From Sthenelais limicola (Eukaryota > Annelida > Polychaeta > Phyllodocida > Sigalionidae), in NCBI GenBank assembly GCA_942159475.1, contig OW804096.1:141659442-141723441 (forward strand): a DNA stretch of 64,000 bases, in the 5' to 3' direction. Below, piece by piece: positions 54,751 through 64,000 of this stretch. The notes under the pieces are model-generated. The model searched no databases. It saw only the letters and a list, made by a program, of their open reading frames with translations, and was not told where the DNA came from. Position 1 is the stretch's first letter, and each line of letters opens with the position of its first letter. Position numbers and translations under genes: made by a program.

Positions 54751-54987
54751 GGGTCAGATTTTCAGAAAATGTTCAATTGATAGCTCTACACATTGAGTAA
54801 ATTCTGCTAAATTAGGCTGAAAAATGGTGAATACCAGGTATATCTGAGTGTATTTGGTGTCACATTGATTTAAAGTATCAGTTCTGTTATGCTAAACTGC
54901 ATTTTGAAGCTCATTTTTGTGTTAAATTTTGGTTATATTCGAGAGGATTGGTGAAGGCGAATTGTACATACTCTGAAAATCTGACCC
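54751..54987 (+). mobile_element. Family A MITE, complete (A2)
   Basis: Intact ends, AATT on both sides. Confidence 0.9.
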
Positions 54988-55420
54988 AATTCACTCTGCC
55001 TCCTTCCTCTTTTCTCGTTCCATCTTTTGGCCTGAACATCATACCTCTCTATGTCATCTATCAATATCATATATCCATGCACTGAATTTTAATGCTAACT
55101 CTTCATGTCTATATTTTGACACAGAAACTTTGGGCTTAGACGGTAATGTACTTAAGTGGGTATAACATCTAAAAAAAATCAACCGGATATTTAACGCTAT
55201 GCGTCTTTTGTTAAATTTTAAGACATTTGGTTAAAATTATGGCCAAGAAGAAGTTAAAACGAAGCAATAAAACGCTGACTGAAAGGATCAAGAACCTTGG
55301 GGATGTTGATCGACCGACCTGCCCTGGTTTTCAGACACGCCCTGCCCTGGTTTTCAGACACGTACATGATCTAATCATGATCCAAACTCATGAGTTATTA
55401 GTGCACAAATACAGACAAGT
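54988..55420. other. No gene seen
   Basis: A short duplicated CGCCCTGCCCTGGTTTTCAG at about 55310-55360; a 67-aa ORF has no recognisable feature. Confidence 0.45.
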
Positions 55421-55524
55421 GTCATTATAATTCCATTAAGACCGTAATATATTCCCATTAGAACGCCTAGCCCTAGGCCAGGAAACTGATAAGCGAAGTA
55501 GGCGTCCAATCACTAGACTGGACC
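55421..55524 (+). mobile_element. Family B MITE, internal fragment
   Basis: GTGTCATTATAATTCCATTA through AGTAGGCGTCCAATCACTAG then ACTGGACC; both ends damaged. Confidence 0.65.
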
Positions 55525-55692
55525 CACCGCTCGTTCAGATTATGTCGCGTGGTTATCAGAAACTTGCAGTACAAGTTGTCTGTATACTTGTAACTAAAGA
55601 CATTTTTCACTATAGACCTTTGTACTTGGTAATTAAATGGCTATAGAAAAATAAAACTATTAAATACAAATAGATAAATTCAATATAAATTA

Positions 55693-55805
55693 AGGGTTAA
55701 CATACGGTACAACATAACCGAATATATCATTTGATTCAATGTAATACAAGGTTTGCTTAGATATACCTAGTACATGTATTTATCATTTTTCAGCCTAATT
55801 TATTT
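55693..55805 (-). mobile_element. Family A MITE, internal fragment
   Basis: ACGGTACAACATAACCGAA through ATTTATCATTTTTCAGCC. Confidence 0.55.
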
Positions 55806-56182
55806 CCAACTTATTCATTTCATTAGAATCACACTATTTCCATATGCCCACTTTCATATTATTAAACTTAGGGGGAACCTTCGATGTAATTGGAAACGAT
55901 AGAATACAGCACAGCCTAAATATGTATCCCTTTTCCCTTTTTTTATTATCTAAATGGTTATGCATGTATAGCAGGTTAAGGAGTTACATATATCCTTGGA
56001 GTAATAATTTTACTCCAATATGTATCATATTATTTATTTTAACAAATTGTTAGATGTTTCGTCAAAGTAAAACTGCTTGTTTCCGAAAGTTTCTTTGCCT
56101 ACGATTCAGGTATTTGTTCTTATAAAGGATTCATCTTGCTTCAATGGCAAAAGGTCACATTTGATAGGGATGAAACGTAGGT
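55806..56182. other. No gene seen
   Basis: AT-rich; a 69-aa hydrophobic ORF (55844-56053) is without recognisable features. Confidence 0.4.
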
Positions 56183-56417
56183 GGGTCACATTTTCAGAAA
56201 ACGTACAATTGTCAGCTGTGCACATTTAATAAATTCTGCAAAATTAGGCTGCTATTTGGTCAATACTAGGTAAATTCGAGTATATTGGGCATTAAATTGA
56301 TTCTAGCAATCTGTTAGGTTAGGTTGAACTGTATTTTGAACTTTATTTTCGTTTGAAATTTGGGTTTGGGGAGAAGATTGGCGAAGTTGAATTGTACATT
56401 TTCTTAAAATCTGACCC
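56183..56417 (+). mobile_element. Family A MITE, complete (A1)
   Basis: GGGTCACATTTTCAG start and TAAAATCTGACCC end. AGGT on both sides (56179-56182, 56418-56421), a duplication that is not AT-only and so supports a true 4-bp target repeat. Confidence 0.9.
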
Positions 56418-56506
56418 AGGTGAGGGAAAGTGGGTCTGAGTGTGTGGGTGTTGTGGTGTAGATCTTTTCCCTCTTCCATTATTAGAACAGCTGCGGCTCC
56501 ATATAA

Positions 56507-56741
56507 GGGTCAGATTTTCAGAAAATGCACAATCTGCAGTTCTACACATCTATCAAAATCTGCTAAATTAGAGTGAAAATTGATAAATACTAGGTATATC
56601 TGAGTATATTCTGTATTGTATTCATTCAATAAATCTGTCTGGTTATGTTGAGCTGTATTTTGAACCTGATTCTTGTCTTAAATTTGGGTTATTTGAAAGG
56701 ATTGGTGAAGGTGAATTGTACGTTTTCTGAAAATTTGGCCC
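56507..56741 (+). mobile_element. Family A MITE, complete (A3)
   Basis: GGGTCAGATTTTCAG start, GAAAATTTGGCCC end. Confidence 0.85.
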
Positions 56742-56902
56742 ATTAAGCAAAAGGCTATGTTCACTAGGGAGGTGGGGTATTTCAAGGTTGTGGAAACAGC
56801 TTTCAGCCATTTACCTTCGCTATGTTACAACTTGTGGGTTCATTGAGAAGGAGAATTCTGCCCATGAATGTTATTTGCCAATGCGTTTTGTTATTGAGTG
56901 TC

Positions 56903-57115
56903 CAGTCTAGGCCCAAAGTTGAGAGAGTCCCTTCAAACGAAGGGAAAGCCTCTCTCCTCAAACCGTAAAGTGTCATTATAATTTCATAAAGATTGCAAAA
57001 TGTCATTATATTCCTATTAGAACGCCTAGTTCTGAGCCAGAAAACCAATAAACGAAGTAGGCGTCCAATCACTGACATAACATTCTTAATTGATCTGAGG
57101 GTTTGGGCCTGGACT
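56903..57115 (+). mobile_element. Family B MITE, complete
   Basis: CAGTCTAGGCCCAAAG start and TTTGGGCCTGGACT end. Confidence 0.85.
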
Positions 57116-57190
57116 AAATACAAATACTTCCTATCACCATGCTCTCATTCTATACATCCGCCTACGTACCTGTCTATGTATAGTCAATGC

Positions 57191-57402
57191 AATCTAGGCT
57201 CAGAGTTGCGGGAGTCCCTCCAAACTGAGGGAAAGCCTATCGCCCCAAACCGCAAAATGTCATTATAATCCCATTAGGACCGCATAATGTCAATTTAATC
57301 CCATGGGGACGTCCAGTAAAGAGCCAGGAAGGTCATAAGCGCAGTAGGCGTCCAATCACTCACATACCATGATTTGTATCTGATCTGAGAGGCTGTGAGC
57401 TT
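57191..57402 (+). mobile_element. Family B' MITE, complete
   Basis: AATCTAGGCTCAGAGTTG start and CTGATCTGAGAGGCTGTGAGC end. It represents the unamplified source type of the 52-bp satellite. Confidence 0.8.
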
Positions 57403-58744
57403 TCAATGTACATGCATACAATAAAATCTTTTGAAATTGTCTTATCTGTATACACATACACTTTTGTACACATTCTTTGTACCTTGTAATTTATCTTGTA
57501 TTTTGTATTATGTACCAGATATGTTACTCTAATTTACAAGAAAGCAATAATTAGCTGATTGGTTGATTAGTACAATTTAGTTGATAGTTGGAAGTTGATT
57601 AGATTGAGTGCCTAATGGCACAAGGATGCGAGACCGGTACTAATTTGTCTAATTTTTCCTTTATACGAACAGTAAAGTCAGAAAGCCAATCATAAAGTCG
57701 AAATTGTCAATCAGTCAAATTAGTCCATTGATTTAATTATAAATACACTGGAGGTACACTGAGGGTACACTGAAGATACAATGGGGGGTACACTTGAGGT
57801 ACACTCGGGGGTACTTAAAATTTCGGTCAAAAGCTGTGTCTATAGCCTACAATTGATAGACAATTCTAGCTAGGTAGTGGAGAGGGATTGCACCCCCTGG
57901 ACCCCCTATTGGGGAGTGGGAACCCAGGGGTAATCCCCAGGAAAATTGGAAAAATTAAGGTGAATATTTCTCGGGGTGTGCCCCCCAACACCAACCACAG
58001 CAGAAGGCTGGTCCCCTCCTGCACCCTACCCTCATGTATACAATTTGAACACTGAAATCTGAGAATTATGCTGAAAATACACCAGAAGCCACCAATTTGT
58101 ATACTGCCCCCAGCAGCTTTATGCAGCGCCCTAGGAAACAGGGCATGTATGTCTCAGAAAATATGGTCCCCCCTACTACCACACAAATCCCCCCAATCCA
58201 ACCTTAATAAAAACCCTGTTGATACAGTTTATATTTAAATATTGACATTTATAATAGGAATATTTTGTAACCACTGAAATTATTTAGAGAGGAATTAGTT
58301 GGGAATTATCTCATCTAAGGAATATTCCAGTTTTCTAACTACCTTTTATAAGAGAAAGGTGTAATCACCCGAAAATGAAAATTGCATTATTACTAAAGTG
58401 GAAAATTTCTTTTAATTTGAAATAATGTACATAGAGGAATGACCACTTTACAGTATAGACTGAACAAGGTAAAATAAGACAAGGAAGGTTTTAAGTTTAT
58501 AGATTGAGAACGTTTATTTTTGATTAATCGACTAAAGCCTTCAGTAAACCTGAAGCAAAAAGTTGGGCAGGAGATGAGTTTAAAGGTTTATCGCTTAACG
58601 ATCGTTTTTAACAGTGGGCGATAATATGGTATTTAGGTCTGCCGAGTGTGGCAATGTGTATAAGGCTTAGAATCAAATCCAAATCAGCAAATTTCTCACA
58701 ATTCCAACCATATTTGTTCATTTATCAACATGACAGAATTACGC
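57403..58744. other. No gene seen
   Basis: A degenerate 15-17-bp repeat of GAGGTACACTGAGGGTACAC lies at about 57750-57815. A C-rich repeat-like block spans 57880-58210 (CCCCCTGGACCCCCTATTGG). The rest is AT-rich. Confidence 0.4.
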
Positions 58745-59430
58745 ACTGTTGGTCGGGAAAAAGTTGGTCCGAAAAAAAGTTGGTCGGGAAAAAAAGTAGG
58801 TCGAAAATAACTTAGTCGAAAAAAAGTAGGTTGGAAAAAAAGTTGGTCGAAAATAAGTTAGTCGAAAAAAAGTAGGTCGGAAAAAAAGTTTGTCGAAAAA
58901 AAGTAGGTCGAAAAAAAAGTAAGTCGGGAAAAAAGTAGGTCGGAAAAAAGTTGGTCGAAAAAAAAGTAGGTCGAAAAAAAGTAGGTCGAAAAAAAAGTAG
59001 GTCGGAAAAAAAAGTTGGTCGAAAATAACTTAGTCGAAAAAAAGTAGGTCGGAAAAAAAAGTTGGTCGAAAATAAGTTAGTCGAAAAAAAGTAGGTCGGA
59101 AAAAAAGTAAGTCGGGAAAAAGGTAGGTCGAAAAAAAAGTAGGTCGAAAAAAGGTCAGAAAAAAAAGTTTGTCGAAAATAACTTAGTCGAAAAAAAGTTT
59201 GTCGAAAATAAGTTAGTCGGAAAAAAGTAGGTCGGAAAAAAAAGTTTGTCGAAAAAAAGTAGGTCGGAAAAAAAGTAAGTCGGGAAAATAGTTGGTCGAA
59301 AAAAAGTAGGTCGGAAAAAAAGTAAGTCGGGAAAAAAGTAGGTCGGAAAAAAAAGTTGGTCGAAAATAACTCGAAAGTTGGTCGAAAATAAGTTAGTCGA
59401 AAAAAAAGTTATTCGAAAAAAAATTGTCTG
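58745..59430. repeat. Purine-rich degenerate tandem array
   Basis: About 38 units of 16-19 bp of the form GTCGAAAAAAAGTAGGTCGG, with A-run length varying and GG/GA variants. One strand is almost pure purine. Confidence 0.95.
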
Positions 59431-59435
59431 AAATT

Positions 59436-59668
59436 TTTTTTCCTGGGGGGGGGGGCATGCCCCCAGACCCCCCTAGCAGGCTTTGTGCCATCGGCGCTCA
59501 CACCTCCATAGGTAAGATTTTCAGAAAATGTACAATTCACTTTCACCAATCAATTTTTTCCTGGGAGGCATGCCCCCAGACCCCCCTAGCAGCTTTGTGC
59601 TCACACCTCCATAGGTAAGATTTTCAGAAAATGTACAATTCACTTTCACCAAATGTACATTTTTTTTA
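59436..59668. repeat. Two copies of a 100-bp unit with family A end
   Basis: GCATGCCCCCAGACCCCCCT, AGCAGGCTTTGTGC, CTCACACCTCCATAGGTAAG and the A end ATTTTCAGAAAATGTAC occur twice. The second copy then joins a short A right end (AATGACCC). A G10 run precedes the first. Confidence 0.75.
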
Positions 59669-59744
59669 ATGACCCATACCAGTGGAAGGAGGATCAAACA
59701 GCACAACCAAACCTATTTGCCATGCATGAATTATCAGAGTATAT

Positions 59745-59808
59745 GCGATGTGACTCATTTTCCTGAAACACATCAGTTACTCATTTTCCTGAAACACATC
59801 ACATACAA
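59745..59808. repeat. Family F end, doubled
   Basis: ACTCATTTTCCTGAAACACATCA occurs twice within 64 bp, a duplicated F terminus without the body. Confidence 0.6.
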
Positions 59809-59943
59809 CAGAGAGAGGGTATCAGATTGCGCGCCACGTTCCGGTCTACCGCCACGAGCCACCACCAAGCCAAACTGAGCCACCACCAAGTGGAAATGTC
59901 AACAAAGTACCACGTGCTCTGCTGTTAATCTCGTAAATCACAC

Positions 59944-60165
59944 GGGTCAGATTTTGAAAAGTTGTAGCATTGGCAAATCTACATTCTAATTAATTTGGTA
60001 AATAATACGTAAATTCGACTAAATTGGAGTACATTCGGCATTGCATTCATTCTACCAATTGGTTTGGTTAGGTTTAACTTTCTTTTAAACTTTATTTCGT
60101 CTGAAATTCGGGTTATTTGTAAAGATTGGGAAAGTTCAATTGTACACTTTCTGAAAATCGGACCC
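59944..60165 (+). mobile_element. Family A MITE, diverged (A1)
   Basis: GGGTCAGATTTTGAA start and GAAAATCGGACCC end. Confidence 0.8.
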
Positions 60166-60705
60166 GACACATCGTTCGTGTGTATACACACTAGTATCTA
60201 AATAAAAAAACGCCATGAGAGAAAGGATTCTCGACATATTAACAGACTAATAGAATAATTAGTTTTTAGTCTCGCATCCTTAACTAGTCAACTTGTATCA
60301 CCTAGTACCGTTCTTTCTATCAGTATGTAATACATAATTTATGGGTTGTTCGGAAGAGCTGTGACAGTCACAGACAATATTCCTTTTCCATTCATCTTTA
60401 TTAAATATTTATGATTGTATATGTGAAATGGAAATATAATCTTATAATAATGATAATAATAATAATCTCATGTCACATGGAAATAACTTTACCACTTGGC
60501 CCCATTTTCCTGCAACAACATAAAATCTAGATCGAAAACATCTTAAGAAATTGGACCAGGCTCTGTCCATAGTAAACAACCCGCTCTCAATGGATCCCTA
60601 ACATTCAACTGAATTTATGAGAACTTTGACCTAACAGGTTTACACCTTTCCTTCTTCCCCATTGAAGTAGTTTCGCGCCCCATAAAGCGCGGGAAATGCC
60701 TTTTG
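60166..60705. other. No gene seen
   Basis: AT-rich with an AATAATAATG run near 60440; no ORF or repeat recognised. Confidence 0.5.
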
Positions 60706-60941
60706 AGGATCAGATTTCCAGAAACTGTACAATTGGCCTTCACCAATCCTCTCAAATAACCCACATTTAAGACAAAATTCTGGTTCAAAATACAGTTCAA
60801 CATAACCAAACTGATTGCTAGAATCCATGCAATACCGAATATACTCAAATTTACTTAGTATTGACCAAATTGTAGCCTAATTTTGAAGAATTTACTAAAT
60901 GTGTTGATCTGCCAATTGTACACTTTTTGGAAATCTGACCC
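60706..60941 (-). mobile_element. Family A MITE
   Basis: GATCAGATTTCCAG start and GGAAATCTGACCC end. Confidence 0.8.
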
Positions 60942-61138
60942 CTCTGTGTGACGTCACATACGCGCAGACGAGAAGTAGGTGGAGCTTCGTGTCCAAGTGA
61001 AAGACTGACCAGTGACTGCACTAGATGACCTCTATTTATAGATCTTTGACCTGAACTTTGACCCTTCAGGTGTTGGATGTATTTTCCGGGTGTAAATCAG
61101 AAAATATTACTCAGTACTTTGTACAGGGTTAGTATTTA
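60942..61138. promoter_or_regulatory. Unique segment with CRE and DR1-like motifs
   Basis: Not part of a recognised repeat. A full CRE palindrome TGACGTCA occurs at about 60949-60956 and a DR1/HNF4-type TGAACTTTGACCC at 61052-61064, preceded by TGACCT. Motif matches alone do not establish function. Confidence 0.2.
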
Positions 61139-61372
61139 GGGTGGATTTTCAGAAAATGTACAATTCACCTTCACCAATCCTTCCAAATAACCCACATTTA
61201 AGACAAAAATAAGCTTCAAAATGCAGTTTAACATAACAGAGCTGATACTTTAAATCAATGCGATACCAAATATACTCAGATATACTCCAAATTTATAATT
61301 TTTTAGCAGAAATTGCTAAATATGTACAGCTGCCAATTGTACATTTTCTAAAAATCTGACCCATTTATGCTT
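61139..61372 (-). mobile_element. Family A MITE (A2)
   Basis: GGGTGGATTTTCAG start, TAAAAATCTGACCC end. Confidence 0.8.
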
Positions 61373-61853
61373 GGAAAGCTTGGATCGGATCCAAATTTAA
61401 ATGATTTTTTTGGGGGCTGTTTTCTGTGATTTTTCAAAAGGAAAAAGGACAATGCCACATCAAAGTTCAATATATGGCATGAAATTTAATTCAAAAAATT
61501 ACAAACGTTTCATCAATATTTGGGGATTTTGATTACATGTATATAAAACCGCAAAGTAGAAAATCGGATTAACCTGTAATTGAACATTTCTATTCATACC
61601 ATATTACTTAGGCATTCCTTAGCTTATTTTTCTATTTTAATGTAACTGCTATGATATTTATGACAAATAAAAGATTTTTCAATTCAATTCAATTCAATTC
61701 AATTCAATAAAGGGAACAATAGTTACTCTAGTAGAGCCAATACATTATATATTCACATCGAATTCATTCTAAAAATTGGGAAAATATCAATCATTATTGA
61801 CTCTCCGATTCGTGTAATAATACCTCGCACTTTCAGCCTGCGACCTAACATAA
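61373..61853. other. No gene; LINE-like tail
   Basis: TATGACAAATAAAAGATTTT followed by five AATTC units at about 61660-61707 resembles a non-LTR retrotransposon 3' end. Nothing else is recognised. Confidence 0.4.
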
Positions 61854-62058
61854 GGGTCAGATTTTCAGAAAATGTTCAATTTACAGTTCTACACATCTCT
61901 CAAATACTAGGTATATCTGAGTGTATTCTGTATTGTATTCATTCAATAAATGTGTCTAATTATATTGAACTGTATTTTGAACCTGATTCTCCTCTTAAAT
62001 TTGGGTTATTTGAGAGGATTGGTGAAGGCCAATTGTACGTTTTCTGAAAATCTGACCC
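61854..62058 (+). mobile_element. Family A MITE with small deletion (A3)
   Basis: GGGTCAGATTTTCAG start, GAAAATCTGACCC end; about 30 bp missing after TCTCTCAAAT. Confidence 0.85.
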
Positions 62059-62301
62059 ATGACATCGAGCTAAACATTTAAACTGCCGTGAATATGACTC
62101 CATTTGTTTATCATCACGACATTCAATAACCATCAATTACCTTTAAATAGCATGAATTATTATGCAATATTTGGTTCCTCCCCATCGGACAGTGATCAAT
62201 TACACGTCCACATTTCAATTTGTAATCAGTATAATATTCATAAAATCATGATAATTCTTTCATACTTTTTTTTTATTCCAAAATTTGAAGTAATTGTACA
62301 A

Positions 62302-62529
62302 TGTAAATGTAAATGTACAATTTACCTTCACCAATTCTCTCAAATAACCCACATTTAAGACAGAAATAAAGTTCAAAATACAGTTCAACCTAGCCAAACA
62401 GGTTGCTAGAATCAATGCAATGCCGAATATACTCGAATTTACCTAGTATTGACCAAATTGCAGCTTAATTTAGCAGAATTTACCAAACGTGTAGAGCTGC
62501 CGATTGTACATTTTCTGAAAATCTGACCC
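62302..62529 (-). mobile_element. Family A MITE, left end lost (A1)
   Basis: AAATGTACAATTTACCTTC start, GAAAATCTGACCC end. Confidence 0.8.
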
Positions 62530-62659
62530 ATAAATATACAGTCCCACATATAAACCATCAACAGGCCTGCTTCAACATCTATAATAAACAAAGCCGTATC
62601 ATGCCGTAGCGGTCTATAGGAATGTATACATCCACTACAGCGAGTTGTCAATGGTGTGT

Positions 62660-62752
62660 ATACGGGAAGGGGGAGGGGCAGTGGGAGGGAGGGGGGGAGG
62701 GGGGCGGGGCAGTGGGAGGGAGGGGGGAGGGGGGCGGGGGAGGGGGCTGTCA
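62660..62752. repeat. G-rich duplicated tract
   Basis: Two copies of a roughly 40-bp unit, GGGGCAGTGGGAGGGAGGGG plus GGAGGGGGGC, with many G runs of four or more and strong quadruplex potential on the plus strand. ORFs through it are low-complexity. Confidence 0.9.
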
Positions 62753-62802
62753 CTCATGGTAGTACAAGGCAGGCCACACGTGCCTCCCAGGTACTATAGA
62801 CT

Positions 62803-63394
62803 AATAGGGGAGTTGCATGTCTCACTCAGTCTAGGCCCAAAAGTGAGAGAGTCCCTTCAAATGAAGGGAAAGCCTCTCGCCTCAAACCGCAAAGTGCCAT
62901 TATAATTCCATTAAGACCACAAAATATCATTACAATCCCATAAGAACAGCTAGTCCTATGCCAGTAAACTGATTAGCGAAGTAGGGGTCCAATCACTGAC
63001 ATACCATTCTTATCTGATCTGAGGGTTGAACCTATAGACTGAATATATGAAACAAAACTATTTTCCCTCAATATTATAGCTCTTGTGTAAATTAATCTAT
63101 AACAACCAAATGCATGATGGGAAAGATGAAATGATTTGTTATTGACTCATGCAAATACACATTCTGCCCCTTTGTGCGTGAAAATAAATCATGCGCCAAA
63201 AGGTATAATTACTACATAAATATAGGTGACTTCTTAAATCCGCGCAAAAAGGTGTAAAATTACTCAGTGCGCGAAAATGTATCTTCTTAAATTCACATAG
63301 AATTACTCTTTTCTAAAGCTTTTAAACCGACGTACAACTCCCATAATTCCATGCAAATGGAGATTAAGGATGGTGGACATGCAAGTCCCCTATT
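62803..63394 (-). mobile_element. Family C MITE split by a family B insertion
   Basis: AATAGGGGAGTTGCATGTC start at 62803 and the B element at 62827. The C body resumes (AAATGCATGATGGGAAAGAT) and ends CATGCAAGTCCCCTATT. The plus orientation is taken as the one with GCCGCCATTTTG at its left, so this copy is minus. Confidence 0.75.
62827..63041 (+). mobile_element. Family B MITE nested in family C
   Basis: CAGTCTAGGCCCAAAAG start; right end slightly decayed (GGTTGAACCTATAGACTG). Confidence 0.8.
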
Positions 63395-63740
63395 GGGGAT
63401 TTGCATGTCTCACTGCGAATGTCTATGACAGTGCACGCTGGGATAGATTCAGTTCAAATCTGACATACACAATTTTAGTAACAATTTTATGGAAAATTGC
63501 AAGAATGTTTTCAACAATATCATAGGTTGTGTAAATGATCTATAGAAACCCAATGCATGATGGGAAAGATAAGGTTTTGTGTTATAGAAACATCTAAAAC
63601 ACATGGCTATTGATATTGGACCACTGATAGATATTCCAAGCTAAAGATAACATGTTTTCTATAGATTTTATACTGTACCATTACTCCCATTATTCCACGC
63701 ATTTCAAGATTCAAAATGGCGGCTATGCAAGTCCCCTATT
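63392..63740 (-). mobile_element. Family C MITE, complete, abutting the previous copy
   Basis: TATTGGGGATTTGCATGTC start and CATGCATGATGGGAAAG body. It ends GATTCAAAATGGCGGC-TATGCAAGTCCCCTATT. It shares its first bases with the last bases of the preceding C copy. Confidence 0.85.
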
Positions 63741-64000
63741 GAGATGAATTAATCTGATATTTGATGGTAATAGGATACAATTAAACCCGATATTGTGCTG
63801 CAAGAAGTCCTACTCCGTGGCCATGGCATGCACCCTATCGAGGCTGTATGTTTTCTCAACTGCGTAGTTTCTTTTTCACGTCTCTCCCCGTCCCCCTAAC
63901 TCGTCCGTCACCCTCCTCCCCCGCCCCTCTTCCCCTGTCACCATCACTCCCAACTTCCTTCTATAAATAATCCCACTTTTTCTCCTCTCTTCCCTGCGCT
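63741..64000. other. No gene seen
   Basis: C/T-rich towards the window end (CCCGTCCCCCTAACTCG region); nothing recognised. Confidence 0.45.

Overview
The window is eukaryotic, almost certainly metazoan, AT-rich, non-coding intergenic or intronic DNA built mostly from short palindromic transposons (MITEs) and tandem repeats. There is no operon structure, no ribosome-binding sites and no long ORF of known cellular function. The species cannot be named from sequence alone. A transposon-type protein with an HKGADTR-like motif and a C-terminal CXC cysteine domain, of a kind I associate with cnidarian, mollusc and deuterostome genomes, makes a marine invertebrate the best guess (inference).

Layout. 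Family A is a MITE of about 235 bp with ends GGGTCAGATTTTCAG...CTGAAAATCTGACCC and 4-bp target duplications. It occurs nearly 60 times as whole or partial copies across the whole window, roughly a fifth of it, in three subfamilies. Family B is a MITE of about 215 bp with ends CAGTCTAGGCCCAAAG...TTGGGCCTAGACTG; a variant B' has CTAGGCTCAGAG ends. It occurs about 25 times, and its ends have been amplified into satellites: a 52-bp array at 9.9-10.7 kb and two 26-bp arrays at 42.3-42.9 kb and 52.7-54.7 kb. Other palindromic families are C (AATAGGGG ends with an octamer), E (TTAA, GCTGCATTCTC ends), F (TGTTTCAGGAAAATGAGTCA ends), G, J, a TTAA element with four ends at 5 kb, and single small elements at 20.7, 39.8 and 41.1 kb. 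Unrelated tandem arrays lie at 3.9-4.9, 7.6-8.2, 9.2, 16.2-16.8, 22.0, 51.2-51.9 and 58.7-59.4 kb.

The largest object is a 4.7-kb transposon (44712-49422) with terminal inverted repeats over 1.2 kb long and a TTT target duplication. It carries a broken, N-terminally shortened minus-strand gene whose pieces match an XPG/PIN-like plus CXC transposon protein; I tentatively place it near the Academ superfamily. It sits inside a family A MITE, which itself sits inside a family E MITE.

The only candidates for host coding sequence are two minus-strand exon-like ORFs, 39058-39351 (CpG-rich, good splice acceptor) and about 41821-42046. They could be consecutive exons of one unrecognised gene whose intron is full of MITEs; this is weak. 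Two tRNA-derived SINE-like sequences are present. Most other predicted ORFs are by-products of tandem repeats or MITE ends.
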